Shown here: positions 8,953 through 18,283 of the stretch, in pieces
Numbering within the stretch: position 1 is the stretch's first letter
Layout of the letters: each line of letters opens with the position of its first letter
NCBI GenBank assembly: GCA_947631505.1
Contig: CANRLR010000007.1
Location: 1-64,000 of the forward strand
DNA: 64,000 nt
Source: an uncultured Lachnospiraceae bacterium
Lineage (GTDB): Bacteria > Bacillota > Clostridia > Lachnospirales > Lachnospiraceae
Direction: 5' to 3'
The notes under the pieces: generated by a model
The model's input: the letters and a program-made list of their open reading frames with translations, nothing else
What the model was told of the DNA's origin: nothing
The model's database searches: none
Translations under genes and position numbers: made by a program

Positions 8953-9694
8953 TTTGATTACCCCGCAATTTCTTTTTGGTAATATAATCATCCATTTTGC
9001 GGTTAAATATACGTTTCCTTAAAAATTTTGAATTCGGAATCTGCACCAAGAACTGAAATAGTCCTGCACAGTGAATCTTTCGTATCCATACCGGCACGTG
9101 AACATTATCCCGCATAATATGCGGAATTATACTTCCTGCCACCAAACAGAGCTTAGCATTTATCTTGCCCTTGTTGTTTACAAGCCACTCTTCCTGTTCT
9201 GTGCTGTCCATTGACAAAATAATAACATCGGGAAGTTTTGTATTAATATCATTTATCAGAGCTTCTTCTGCAACATTACCATCCGCTGCATACACACCTA
9301 AAACATTTTCCTTTGAAAAATGCCGGGTCATATACCGGTATATCCCTTTTGCTTCTTTTTCGCTGCGAAGCACTAAATAAAAGGTTCTGTCTTTCACCTT
9401 GAGCGGTTCCATGAGTTCTAACATGCTCCGATAATCTACCACCATTCCTCCGGTTTCCAGAACCTCTACATGGTGGGCTGACAATATCGCTTTTTCGCCC
9501 GGTAATACCATGTCTGCCTCAGCAAGGACCTCTTGTACAATTTCATTTTTTTCACAAGTATCAATATAATCAACAGAGATCATATGGACAACATTCAGGA
9601 TATCATTGGACAAGTATCCTGCTACTTCGGCTTCCAGAGTTTCCTGTGTCAGAAGATCCAGTTCCAAGCCCATAATCCGCACTTTCGTTCCCAT
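8939..9694 (-). CDS. WecG/TagA/CpsF family glycosyltransferase
   Basis: A 251-residue enzyme of the GT26 family. Members transfer N-acetyl-D-mannosamine(uronate) or related sugars onto lipid-linked GlcNAc during wall teichoic acid or capsule synthesis. The family order is visible: an N-terminal MGLELDLLT, DMVLPGEKAIL (the usual PDG substrate loop is changed to PGE here) and PDVIILSMDSTEQEEWL. The C-terminal basic part with IRKIHCAGLFQFL is probably membrane-associated. The altered substrate loop and low similarity to core TagA residues mean a different sugar or an inactive homologue is possible. RBS AAGGAGG lies before the ATG. The neighbour LytR_C protein supports an envelope-polymer role. 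Confidence 0.75.
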   Translation of the reverse strand: MGTKVRIMGLELDLLTQETLEAEVAGYLSNDILNVVHMISVDYIDTCEKNEIVQEVLAEADMVLPGEKAILSAHHVEVLETGGMVVDYRSMLELMEPLKVKDRTFYLVLRSEKEAKGIYRYMTRHFSKENVLGVYAADGNVAEEALINDINTKLPDVIILSMDSTEQEEWLVNNKGKINAKLCLVAGSIIPHIMRDNVHVPVWIRKIHCAGLFQFLVQIPNSKFLRKRIFNRKMDDYITKKKLRGNQNEGQ

Positions 9695-9711
9695 AATTCT
9701 CTTATGCCTCC

Positions 9712-10848
9712 TTACAGAGCATCCTCTGTCCCCAGTATAATTTCAATATCTGCACCATTTGTCAGATTGGAGGATACTTTCACTGCTGCATTTTTGAAAT
9801 ACTTTAGTAAATCCTTGCCCCATTTTTTCTTCTTCACATAAATGGTTGTTGAGGTCTGTTTATTCCCCATAAAATTACCAACATCAATATCACTGTACCC
9901 ATCCGCCTGTAATTTCTGTTTATAAGTAGATGCCAGTCCGTTAATTCCGGTAGCATTGGTTACCTGAATCTTGCAGTTTGCCGAAGAAACACTGCTCGTG
10001 CTTCCTCCCGTACTCAGAGAGCCTTTCACAATTGCCTGCTCTGAGGTATAAGCATCTGCTTCCCATATATTATTGACCAATTTAGCAGTTTTCTTACCAT
10101 TAATTATAAAAGATTGACCATTCTTCTCCCCGTATATACCGTGCACACGAATGTATTCTCTTTTCACGCCAAGAAGGCTTTCCGCATAATTCTGCTTTTG
10201 GGAAAGGGTTGCATCACTGATTAACTCATCCCATCTGGATTCCATAAAATCTTCCATATCCCCTTTAGACTTACATTTTGCCGCCTCATTCAAAAGAGTC
10301 TGGCTCGGCATGTACAATGGTTCCTTTTCCGATTTCTTTTGAAAATACGCATCGAACTTTCCCGATGGCAATGCCGTAAAATAGCCGATGTCTACATCCA
10401 TTACTTCCTGAAGAATCAGAATTCCGTACTCATAAGCCACATCACCGGAAAAATAATCATTAATATCGGACAAAGTTGCTAACTGCGGTGCCTTCTGACT
10501 CACTTCAATAAACTCTGCATAGGTATTTTGTGAAATTGAGATCTGGCTGTTCACTGGTATTGTTATATAGGAAAGATTCTTTGTATTTTCATCAAATAGC
10601 TCTAACACCATAGCCTTGATTTTTTTTGTCTTCTCATCATAGCTGTAAATGAGATTGCTGGATTCATTTCCTGTATTGACTGTAATCACATGGGTATAGG
10701 CAGTACTTCTCTCTATCCGTGAAGTCTGCTTGTAATAAAGCATCGTCAGATAATAGCTCAATACTCCCACACCAAGCAATAAAGCAATAATACCAATAGT
10801 TTTAAAAAAATTAATAAAAAAAATACTGGCAACACTTTTCTTCTTCAT
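9712..10848 (-). CDS. membrane-anchored LytR C-terminal-domain protein (LCP-like)
   Basis: A 378-residue protein with a short basic N-terminus, one membrane helix (IIALLLGVGVLSYYLTMLYY) and an extracytoplasmic region. Residues about 50-250 resemble a divergent LCP domain, but the conserved arginines and aspartates of polymer-transferring LCP enzymes are not obvious. Residues 295-375 match a LytR_C domain (KIQVTNATGINGLA ... IEIILG). It may help to attach glycopolymers to peptidoglycan or act as a non-catalytic partner. It leads an operon with the WecG-type and YitT genes (18 nt to the next start) from the promoter at 10881-10909. RBS GGAGG is well placed. Confidence 0.75.
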   Translation of the reverse strand: MKKKSVASIFFINFFKTIGIIALLLGVGVLSYYLTMLYYKQTSRIERSTAYTHVITVNTGNESSNLIYSYDEKTKKIKAMVLELFDENTKNLSYITIPVNSQISISQNTYAEFIEVSQKAPQLATLSDINDYFSGDVAYEYGILILQEVMDVDIGYFTALPSGKFDAYFQKKSEKEPLYMPSQTLLNEAAKCKSKGDMEDFMESRWDELISDATLSQKQNYAESLLGVKREYIRVHGIYGEKNGQSFIINGKKTAKLVNNIWEADAYTSEQAIVKGSLSTGGSTSSVSSANCKIQVTNATGINGLASTYKQKLQADGYSDIDVGNFMGNKQTSTTIYVKKKKWGKDLLKYFKNAAVKVSSNLTNGADIEIILGTEDAL

Positions 10849-10880
10849 GCTTTCCTCCGCAAATTTTTTTAGATTTTTTC

Positions 10881-10909
10881 ATTATATCAGATATGGTAAA
10901 AATACACAA
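10881..10909 (-). promoter_or_regulatory. promoter of the LytR_C-WecG-YitT operon
   Basis: Minus strand: TTGTGT, 17 bases, TATAAT, ending about 32 bases before the start codon. Confidence 0.65.
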
Positions 10910-10950
10910 GTTTTTTGAGGAGAATCCAGTTTTAAAAGGTAAAACAGCAA

Positions 10951-13515
10951 TCAATCATTCAGATACTTTTTTAGGACACGGGCAATCTCGTTAATGTCGA
11001 CAGGCTTTGCTACGTGGGCATTCATGCCGTGGTCCAAACATTTCTGTATATCATCCGAGTATGCGTCCGCCGTCATCGCGATAATCGGCAGCACGGCGTC
11101 TGGCCGGCTCATGGCACGGATTGCATCGGTCGCCTCATAGCCGTTCATAATAGGCATTCGGATGTCCATCAGAATGGCGTCATAGTATCCGGATTCGGAG
11201 TTCTGGAACAGCTCAGTGCAGACCTTGCCGTTTTCCGCCCACTCCAGCTCAAAACCGAGATCACTCAACAACTCATTTGCGATTTCCCAGTTCAGTTCGT
11301 TGTCCTCCGCAACTAGAATGCGCCTGTTGGAGAATAGGAGCGCGTGTTCCTCCTCCACGGGCTGATCATCCTCGTCATCCACATAAGGCTTCAAACCATA
11401 GAACAGCGTGGAGCGAAACAGTGGTTTCATCAGGAAACCGCTGATTCCCGCTGCCCGGGCCTCCTCTTCAATTTCACTCCAGTCGTAGGCGGACATCAAC
11501 AGGATAGGCACATCGTCGCCCAGCTGCCTGCGCAGCTCCCGTGCGGTCTCAATGCCGTCCATGTCTGGCAGCTTCCAATCCAACAATATGACGTGATAAT
11601 CCTTGTGTTCCCTGTGATGCCGGATAGCCATCTCTACGGCATCCTCGCCGTCCAGCACCCACTCCGCCCGGATACCGATGGAGCGCAGAGAATCGACAGT
11701 GCTCTCGCACAGCTGGCGGTCGTCATCCACCACCAGCATGACCCAGTCGGGCAGAATCATGTCCTCCACCCGCTCTTCCGCACGCATCAGATCCAAAACC
11801 ACGTGAAACTCCGTGCCCACGCCCTGCTGGCTTTTTACTATGATCTCGCCCTTCATGGCGTCCACGATATACTTGGTGATGGCCATTCCCTGACCAGTGC
11901 CCTCGGTGCGGTGGATGCGCTTATTGTCCTCCCGGGCAAAAGATTCGAAGATATGCTGGCGGAATTCTTCCGACATTCCGATGCCGTTATCTTTCACATA
12001 GAGGTGGACGCGTACATACTTCTCCCCCTTGGGCGACTCCTCCTCGTGGAGGGACACCTCAATCAAGCCGTTCTCCGGCGTGAACTTGATGGCGTTGGAA
12101 AGCAGGTTCAGCAGCACCTGATTGAGACGCACGCTGTCGCAATGCACGTTCTCCGAGAGGATGTTGAAGATGGAGATGTTGAACCTCTGATGCTTCGCCT
12201 TTACCTGTGGCTGCACGATACTCATGATGCTCTCCATAATCTCCCGCAGGGATACAAACTCCTCATTGAGTGTCATCCTGCCGCTCTCAATCTTGGACAT
12301 ATCGAGCACGTCGTTGATCAGCCCCAGCAAATGCCGGCTGGACATGGTGATCTTCTTCAGACAGTTCTGCACCTGCTGCGGGTCATCCATGTGCGCCGTG
12401 GCGATGGCCGTCATGCCCACAATGGCATTCATAGGCGTGCGGATGTCGTGGCTCATGTTCGAGAGGAACTCTCCCTTGGATCTGCTGGCAATTTCGGCCT
12501 CCTGTCTGGCCTCCTCCGCCAGTTGCTTTGCTTTCTCCAGCTCCCTCACCTGCGCCCGGTTCAGGATGAAATACCACACGAATACAGCAATCAGGGACAG
12601 AAGAATGACTGCACAGACTGTCGCGGAGGCGACAATGGAGCGCGTTCCCAGACTCTCCACCGATTCATTCAGTGAACCGTAGGGCATCAGCGTCACCAGA
12701 TACCACACACTGTTGGGCAGGCTGGACGCATACATATGGTTCAGCTCTCCGTTGACCTGAACCATGGTGGAATAATCACTGCCGGCTTTCATGGCTGTCT
12801 CAAACTCGGTAATGTATTCCTCCGGGGTCTGTCCGTTCGTCTCCTCGTATACGGCGCGGACCCGGTCAAAATAGTTGTTCCGCACTGCGGCGGAATTGCG
12901 TACCACGAAAGTGCCATCCTTGCGGATGACAAAGGAATAGACGAGGGCGTCCTCCTGCTCTAAGGAAAGAATCTCGGACAAATAGCTGATAGGCAGCTCA
13001 CCCACCATGGCAATGCAGTTCTCCATGCCCGGAATGTTGAGTCTGACAGGTGCACACATCAGCACCACCTGTTCCCCGGAGCCATTGCGGCCGACGGCAA
13101 CCCGGCCCTCCCCATTTTTAAACGTCTCCACAAGTGATGTGCTCTCGGAGGTCTGAATCGAATCTCCGTAGATTGTCTCGAAATTCCCCTCGTCGTCACA
13201 CCAGCTTACTGACTCGTAGCTCCGGCTTTTCCCATAGTAAGTCATCCACTTGAGATATTCCTCCTTGCTGCTCTCACACATAGGAGGAATGTTTTCGGCA
13301 AATGTTGTCATCGGAATCAGGCATTGTTCACTGATGGCATCGAAATGCTTGGAGATACGTTCATTGATATTAGACATGTATATGTTACCCAGCTGAGTGA
13401 CAGCCTGATCATTCTGCCAGTTCAGGTAAAGTGCCAGTGCCGCAAACGCTGCGACGCACACAAAACACACTGCTGCCAGACTGCCGGTCAGGAAATGTTT
13501 AATCTTATCCTTCAT
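10951..13515 (-). CDS. hybrid sensor histidine kinase, Cache-type sensor, two receiver domains
   Basis: 854 residues. A membrane helix at about 12-31 and another at 293-317 bracket an extracytoplasmic dCache-like sensor. A short coiled coil follows, then HisKA with phospho-acceptor H356 in NMSHDIRTPMNAI, and an HATPase domain (N474 of the N box; G boxes DNGIGM and GTGQGM, the latter Q instead of the usual L). Two receiver domains follow, with D646 (LLDWKLPDMDG) and D784 (LMDIRMPIMNG). There is no DNA-binding output, so a separate partner must receive the phosphate. It overlaps the end of the upstream kinase by 11 nt and has GGAGGGG before its start. Base composition is clearly GC-richer than neighbouring genes, which suggests transfer. 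Confidence 0.92.
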   Translation of the reverse strand: MKDKIKHFLTGSLAAVCFVCVAAFAALALYLNWQNDQAVTQLGNIYMSNINERISKHFDAISEQCLIPMTTFAENIPPMCESSKEEYLKWMTYYGKSRSYESVSWCDDEGNFETIYGDSIQTSESTSLVETFKNGEGRVAVGRNGSGEQVVLMCAPVRLNIPGMENCIAMVGELPISYLSEILSLEQEDALVYSFVIRKDGTFVVRNSAAVRNNYFDRVRAVYEETNGQTPEEYITEFETAMKAGSDYSTMVQVNGELNHMYASSLPNSVWYLVTLMPYGSLNESVESLGTRSIVASATVCAVILLSLIAVFVWYFILNRAQVRELEKAKQLAEEARQEAEIASRSKGEFLSNMSHDIRTPMNAIVGMTAIATAHMDDPQQVQNCLKKITMSSRHLLGLINDVLDMSKIESGRMTLNEEFVSLREIMESIMSIVQPQVKAKHQRFNISIFNILSENVHCDSVRLNQVLLNLLSNAIKFTPENGLIEVSLHEEESPKGEKYVRVHLYVKDNGIGMSEEFRQHIFESFAREDNKRIHRTEGTGQGMAITKYIVDAMKGEIIVKSQQGVGTEFHVVLDLMRAEERVEDMILPDWVMLVVDDDRQLCESTVDSLRSIGIRAEWVLDGEDAVEMAIRHHREHKDYHVILLDWKLPDMDGIETARELRRQLGDDVPILLMSAYDWSEIEEEARAAGISGFLMKPLFRSTLFYGLKPYVDDEDDQPVEEEHALLFSNRRILVAEDNELNWEIANELLSDLGFELEWAENGKVCTELFQNSESGYYDAILMDIRMPIMNGYEATDAIRAMSRPDAVLPIIAMTADAYSDDIQKCLDHGMNAHVAKPVDINEIARVLKKYLND

Positions 13516-16222
13516 CTTTCCGTTTCCCCTCCAAAATTGTTCGTTCCTGTAATGTTTCTTTTAAAACCGCCATAAGTTTTGCAATATCGATCGGTTTTGC
13601 GATATGACCGTTCAGTCCGGCATCCAGTGCCTTCTGCCTGTCTTCTTCAAAGGCATTCGCAGTCATCGCATAAATCGGTATATTTGCCTTGTCCCTGTCC
13701 TCCAGTGCACGAATGCGGCGCGTTGCCTCGTAGCCGTCCATGTGCGGCATCTGTATGTCCATAAGGATTATATCGTAATGCCCTGCGTCCACGGTCTCCA
13801 TCTTCTCAACGGCCACGGTCCCGTCTCCGGCTAGATCAACCGAGAAACCCTGCTCCTCTAAAATAGTCGCCGCAATCTCCTGATTCAACTCGTTGTCCTC
13901 CACCAGAAGGATATTTTTGCCTGCGAAAGCCTCGTCAGGCGATTCCTCTGCCTTCTCCGCCACTTCTTCCTCCTCGATAGGCTTCAAAAGGGCCTCCCGG
14001 AGTTCCGACATGAACAACGGCTTCGAGCAGAAAGCCGTGACGCCCGCTTCCCGTGCCTCCTCTTCAATCTCCGTCCAGTCGTAGGCTGTCAGGATAATGA
14101 TAGGCTTGCTGTCACCGATGATCGCACGGATACGCCGGACGGTCTCGATCCCGTTCATGTCGGGCATTATCCAGTCAATGATGTAGGCGCTGAATTCGTC
14201 GTCATTCTCTATGGCAAGTTTTGTACGAAGGACGGCCTCCTTCCCAGACGTGGTCCAATCCGCCCGCATACCGATTTTTCCAAGCATCCGAGTAATGCTC
14301 GCACAGGTGTTGAAATCATCATCGGCAACCAGTGCGTGCAGCCCGGCAAGCTTTGGTATGCACTCACAGTGCAGGGGAGTTTCACTAATGCGAAACTGCA
14401 GGCAGACCGTAAACTCCGATCCCTTGCCGACCTCGCTCTCCACGGAGATGGTCCCGCCCATCATGTCCACAATATTCTTTGTGATCGCCATGCCAAGACC
14501 GGTGCCTTGAATGCCGCTGACGGTGGAGGTCTGCTCCCGCGTAAATGCCTCAAAGATGTGCTTCTGGAACTCCATGCTCATACCGACACCGGAATCCTTC
14601 ACCCGGAACATGTAGCTGGCGTACCCGTTAGGTGCGTCGTCCTTCTCGATCACGCGAATACTGATCATACCGCCCGGCTCTGTGAACTTCACGGCGTTGC
14701 TGATAAGATTCAGCAGAATCTGGTTCAGTCGCAGCTTATCGCAGATGATATCCTCATGAACCACGTCAACGGTGTCTATGAACAGTTCAAGCTGCTTTGC
14801 GTGTACGTTGGACTGGATGATGGTTCTGAAATCATGCAGCACATCCGGCAGATGCACTTCCTTTTCCTCGATCTTGACCTTACCACTCTCAATCCGGCTC
14901 ATATCCAGAACATCGTTTATCAGGGAAAGCAAGTGTTCACTGGAGACGGATATCTTCCCGAGATAGTCCGCAACCTGCTTTTTGTTGTCAATATGTGCTG
15001 CTGCGAGGGCGGTAAAACCGATGATAGCATTCATCGGGGTCCTGATGTCGTGGGACATGTTGTTGAGGAAGGTGGTCTTGGCCTTGTTCGCATGTTCCGC
15101 TGCAGCCAGTGCGTCCTGAAGAATTTTTCTCCTCTCCTCCTCCTCCCTGACTTCCGCATCGGCATTGCGGATACCCATAATCAGATGCCGCCTGTCGTCG
15201 CCCGCCGTGACGAACTTCACCTGATAGTGATGGACTTCGCCCTCCAGCGTCGCCCGAAAGGGAAGCACCAGTGCATCCGCATCTTTCAGCGCACATTTAA
15301 GTGCCGCTGCGGACACCTTCTCCTGAAACGCCTCCCGTTCCGTCGGATACACATACTTTTCAATAATCCATGCCCACGTCTGATCATATGGATTGGATTT
15401 CCTGCTGTCATCATCGACCATCTCGCCACGCGACTTAAAGGCAACGGACGTGTTTTCCTCCAGATCGACCTGACTGATTTCCGTATAATCGAGACTGAGC
15501 GCCCTGAGGATGTCCATCTGCTTCAACTTGATTTTCGTCTCCCTCTCCTCGGAGACATCCATAAAGCTGACCACCGCGTGGTTACCGTCAACGCTGCGAT
15601 TCACCTCAAAACGCAGCCAACGCACACCCTCTTCCGAAAGTTCCCGGACCACCACCGAGTATCGGGGTTCTTTTTGAAGCCGTTCCCGCATTGTCCCGAT
15701 CTGGCTGGCCTGAAAAAGTTTTTCCTGATCATCCTTGTGTATATAACCACGGATAAAGTCGGAAATGCCTTCCCATTTATTGTCCCGATTGAAGTGCTCC
15801 TCAAAGAACTTATCGTGATTGAACACCGAATATGTTCCCGACTTGAAATCCACATAATAAGTAGCTACGAAAATATGGCTGTAAGCGTCAAAAAAGCCGA
15901 TAGACCTCTCGATCTGCTTCTTCATGTGCTCGCTCTCCACGCCCACTTTGTGGCGCGTCACGCAGAATTTCCCCCCTGTCAGCTCGCAAAAAGCGGCCTC
16001 CACAAACCCATCGTAGAAAGAATCATAATACACCACAGATGGACTGTCCGAGAAATCCGCAATTGGACAATGGGTGCACGGCTTGTCCCGGTTCATGATG
16101 GCCCGGTAGCACAGATCACCCACTTGGATTCCCGGATAGAGATCCGCCACCGCCTTGTCAAATTCCACAAGACGAAAATTACGATCTATGATATAGATAT
16201 TGTTCTCATAATTTATATTCAT
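13505..16222 (-). CDS. cytoplasmic hybrid histidine kinase, PAS-like sensor, two receiver domains
   Basis: 905 residues without membrane segments. The first 100 residues form a PAS-like module containing C38, C49 and C52 (DLCYRAI...KPCTHCPI), a spacing that could bind a metal or cluster. Two further PAS-type segments reach about residue 355. HisKA has H391 in NMSHDIRTPMNAI, HATPase boxes are N509 region, DSGVGM and GTGLGM, and receivers carry D683 (IIDWIMPDMNG) and D822 (LMDIQMPHMDG). The C-terminal half is strongly similar to the adjacent kinase, so the pair probably arose by duplication followed by sensor exchange. Its ATG overlaps the stop of a 49-codon gene as ATGA. RBS GGGAGG. GC-rich like its neighbour. 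Confidence 0.92.
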   Translation of the reverse strand: MNINYENNIYIIDRNFRLVEFDKAVADLYPGIQVGDLCYRAIMNRDKPCTHCPIADFSDSPSVVYYDSFYDGFVEAAFCELTGGKFCVTRHKVGVESEHMKKQIERSIGFFDAYSHIFVATYYVDFKSGTYSVFNHDKFFEEHFNRDNKWEGISDFIRGYIHKDDQEKLFQASQIGTMRERLQKEPRYSVVVRELSEEGVRWLRFEVNRSVDGNHAVVSFMDVSEERETKIKLKQMDILRALSLDYTEISQVDLEENTSVAFKSRGEMVDDDSRKSNPYDQTWAWIIEKYVYPTEREAFQEKVSAAALKCALKDADALVLPFRATLEGEVHHYQVKFVTAGDDRRHLIMGIRNADAEVREEEERRKILQDALAAAEHANKAKTTFLNNMSHDIRTPMNAIIGFTALAAAHIDNKKQVADYLGKISVSSEHLLSLINDVLDMSRIESGKVKIEEKEVHLPDVLHDFRTIIQSNVHAKQLELFIDTVDVVHEDIICDKLRLNQILLNLISNAVKFTEPGGMISIRVIEKDDAPNGYASYMFRVKDSGVGMSMEFQKHIFEAFTREQTSTVSGIQGTGLGMAITKNIVDMMGGTISVESEVGKGSEFTVCLQFRISETPLHCECIPKLAGLHALVADDDFNTCASITRMLGKIGMRADWTTSGKEAVLRTKLAIENDDEFSAYIIDWIMPDMNGIETVRRIRAIIGDSKPIIILTAYDWTEIEEEAREAGVTAFCSKPLFMSELREALLKPIEEEEVAEKAEESPDEAFAGKNILLVEDNELNQEIAATILEEQGFSVDLAGDGTVAVEKMETVDAGHYDIILMDIQMPHMDGYEATRRIRALEDRDKANIPIYAMTANAFEEDRQKALDAGLNGHIAKPIDIAKLMAVLKETLQERTILEGKRKDEG

Positions 16223-16368
16223 TCGTTAGCCTCCCAACTTTTTTCAGCGGCAGGGCACAACCGTAAGACGCCCCAACATTCATTGGGCATATCTTTCTCC
16301 CAAAATGCACTTTTATTATACTCATTGTGTACTGTAATGTCAATATTCTGGGCAATTACAAACGACAT
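16219..16368 (-). CDS. small protein of 49 residues, translationally coupled to the kinase
   Basis: The start ATG at 16368 has an excellent ribosome site (GGGGGGAGGA, spacing about 5). Its TGA overlaps the ATG of the following hybrid kinase (ATGA), which argues for real translation. The protein starts MSFVIAQNIDIT, has two cysteines (MPNECWGVLRLCPA) and no membrane segment or signal peptide. I recognise no family. It could be a leader that couples translation into the kinase, a small partner of the PAS sensor, or the shortened remains of a larger sensor gene. Confidence 0.55.
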   Translation of the reverse strand: MSFVIAQNIDITVHNEYNKSAFWEKDMPNECWGVLRLCPAAEKSWEANE

Positions 16369-16407
16369 CTTGAATCCTCCCCCCTTTTCCTTTACAATAG
16401 TATTGAT

Positions 16408-16436
16408 TCGATAGAACAAAACAGGGAGGTTGTCAA
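16408..16436 (-). promoter_or_regulatory. possible promoter of the hybrid-kinase operon
   Basis: Minus strand: consensus TTGACA (16431-16436), 17 bases, TATCGA. The -35 overlaps the region just before the divergent SDR start codon, so the two units may interfere. The -10 is poor. Confidence 0.35.
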
Positions 16437-16440
16437 TACT

Positions 16441-17193
16441 ATGGAAACCCAATATGCAGTTATTACAGGAGCTTCCGGCGGAATCGGGGGGGCTATTGCG
16501 AAACGGCTGGCGGCAGAAGGCTATGGATTAGCTCTTTTAGGAAACCATTCTGCCAACCAGTTAGCAGCTGTAGAAAAAGAATGTAAAATGAACTTACAGG
16601 AAGTCGGAAGTTGTGCCCCGGTCGTCAGCCGGACAGGAGATCTGGGCAATTCCTCTACCGTCAGTAAACTTATGAATGAAATTCTCACGGTTTTTCCGCA
16701 AATTGATTTACTAGTAAACTGTGCCGGTATTTCCTATATAGGACTGCTGTCTGATATGACCGATGACGACTGGAATAATATAATTCAAACAAACCTTTCT
16801 TCCGTATTCTACTGTTGTCGTTCTATCCTGCCGCACCTTGTCCATAAAAAAAAGGGACGCATCCTCAACCTCTCCTCTGTCTGGGGAAATTCAGGTGCAT
16901 CCTGTGAAGTTGCTTATTCCGCCACAAAGGGCGGTTTAAATTCTTTTACGAAAGCTCTTGCAAAAGAACTGGCTCCCAGCGGCATCACGGTAAATGCTCT
17001 TGCCTGTGGCATGATTGATACCCCTATGAACCACGGTTTCTCCGAAGATGAGATTCGCGACATCTGCGAGGAGATTCCAATGGGACGTATGGGTACACCG
17101 GAGGAAATCGCAGAGATGATCGTTCTTCTTGCCAAAGCTCCTGTTTATCTGACCGGACAGGTTATTACAATAGATGGCGGCTGGGTCTTATAA
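16441..17193 (+). CDS. SDR-family oxidoreductase (FabG-like)
   Basis: 250 residues, classical short-chain dehydrogenase/reductase. The NAD(P) motif TGASGGIGGAIA, the NCAGIS strand, catalytic Ser in LSSVWG, and the Y-x-x-x-K site in AYSATKGG are all present. The C-terminal LTGQVITIDGGW is typical of 3-oxoacyl-ACP reductases and their relatives. It lies alone, away from fatty-acid genes, so the substrate is uncertain. The ATG at 16441 has GGGAGG ten bases upstream; an in-frame ATG 114 bases earlier lies in the divergent regulatory region and is rejected. It converges with mnmA (7 nt between stop codons). Confidence 0.88.
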   Translation: METQYAVITGASGGIGGAIAKRLAAEGYGLALLGNHSANQLAAVEKECKMNLQEVGSCAPVVSRTGDLGNSSTVSKLMNEILTVFPQIDLLVNCAGISYIGLLSDMTDDDWNNIIQTNLSSVFYCCRSILPHLVHKKKGRILNLSSVWGNSGASCEVAYSATKGGLNSFTKALAKELAPSGITVNALACGMIDTPMNHGFSEDEIRDICEEIPMGRMGTPEEIAEMIVLLAKAPVYLTGQVITIDGGWVL

Positions 17194-17200
17194 CCACTTT

Positions 17201-18283
17201 CTATGAACCAATAATCGTTCCGCCGCCAAGTACATCTGTCTCGTCATAGAGCACTACTGCCTGCCCCGGTGTTACCGCACGTACCGGCTCCGGAAACACC
17301 AGATCAAGTCTGTCATCTCCGACATCAGAAATAATCGCTCTGGCTCCCTCATGGTTGTAACGGATTTTTGCAATCACTTCCTGCCCCTTTTCAAACTGTT
17401 CCACTGCCATACAGTTGATAGCATCTGCTGTCAGATGTTCCGTAAAAACATCCGTATTTTTCCCTAATACCACTTCATTCGTATCCGGACGAATCTCGAC
17501 AACAAAAACCGGTTCTCCAAAAGCAATTCCTAATCCCTTTCTCTGGCCGATTGTATAATGTCCGATTCCCTTATGCTGCCCGAGAATTTTACCATCTATA
17601 GATACAAAATTCCCCGGCTTTTCTACCTCTCCCGTCTCCTCCTCAATAAACCGGGCATAGTCATTGTCCGGCACAAAACAGATTTCCTGACTATCCGGTT
17701 TGTGTGCCACTTTTAGGTCTGCTTCTTCTGCCAGTAACCGGATTTTCTCCTTTTCATACCCGCCCACCGGAAACAACGTGTGCGAGAGCTGTTCCTGTGT
17801 CAGGTTATAAAGAGCATAGGTCTGGTCTTTTCGGATGGATTCCGAGCGCCGCAGGGTATACCGTCCATTTTCCAACCGATGAAGTCTTGCATAATGTCCG
17901 GTAGCAATATAATCTGCCCCGATCGCAAGACTTTTGGTGAGAAGAGATTCCCATTTCACATATCGGTTGCAGGCAATGCAGGGGTTAGGTGTTCTGCCGG
18001 CACGGTATTCCCGTACAAAATAATCAATCACATTTTTCTGGAATTCTTTGCGAAAATTCATTACATAATACGGAATGTCCAACTGCGCTGCCACACGTCG
18101 GGCATCGTCTACCGCACTAAGACCACAGCAGCCACCTTCCCGCTCCGTCGTACAAATCTCTTCTTCCTGCCAGATCTGCATCGTAACACCGATTACATCA
18201 TATCCCTGCTTTTTTAAAAGGTAGGCAGCAACGGAGGAATCTACTCCTCCGGACATACCTACCACTACCGTTTTACTCTTCAT
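17201..18283 (-). CDS. mnmA: tRNA-specific 2-thiouridylase
   Basis: 360 residues. Thiolates U34 of tRNA(Lys), tRNA(Glu) and tRNA(Gln) using ATP and persulfide sulfur from a cysteine desulfurase. The PP-loop motif GMSGGVDSS is at the N-terminus. The catalytic cysteines are C102 in NPCIACN and C202 in DSQEICF, with the C-terminal beta-barrel domain ending in GGGTI. The start at 18283 overlaps the end of iscU by 11 nt and has no strong ribosome site, so translation is probably coupled to iscU. The sulfur donor iscS is two genes upstream in the same operon, which fits MnmA's direct dependence on IscS. Confidence 0.95.
   Translation of the reverse strand: MKSKTVVVGMSGGVDSSVAAYLLKKQGYDVIGVTMQIWQEEEICTTEREGGCCGLSAVDDARRVAAQLDIPYYVMNFRKEFQKNVIDYFVREYRAGRTPNPCIACNRYVKWESLLTKSLAIGADYIATGHYARLHRLENGRYTLRRSESIRKDQTYALYNLTQEQLSHTLFPVGGYEKEKIRLLAEEADLKVAHKPDSQEICFVPDNDYARFIEEETGEVEKPGNFVSIDGKILGQHKGIGHYTIGQRKGLGIAFGEPVFVVEIRPDTNEVVLGKNTDVFTEHLTADAINCMAVEQFEKGQEVIAKIRYNHEGARAIISDVGDDRLDLVFPEPVRAVTPGQAVVLYDETDVLGGGTIIGS

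Noticed and set aside
14336..16414. A plus-strand open frame of 692 codons opposite the soluble hybrid kinase (and another of 443 codons at 11344-12675)
   Set aside because: They mirror GC-rich kinase coding DNA, have no ribosome sites or recognisable domains, and the opposite strand encodes full kinase motifs.
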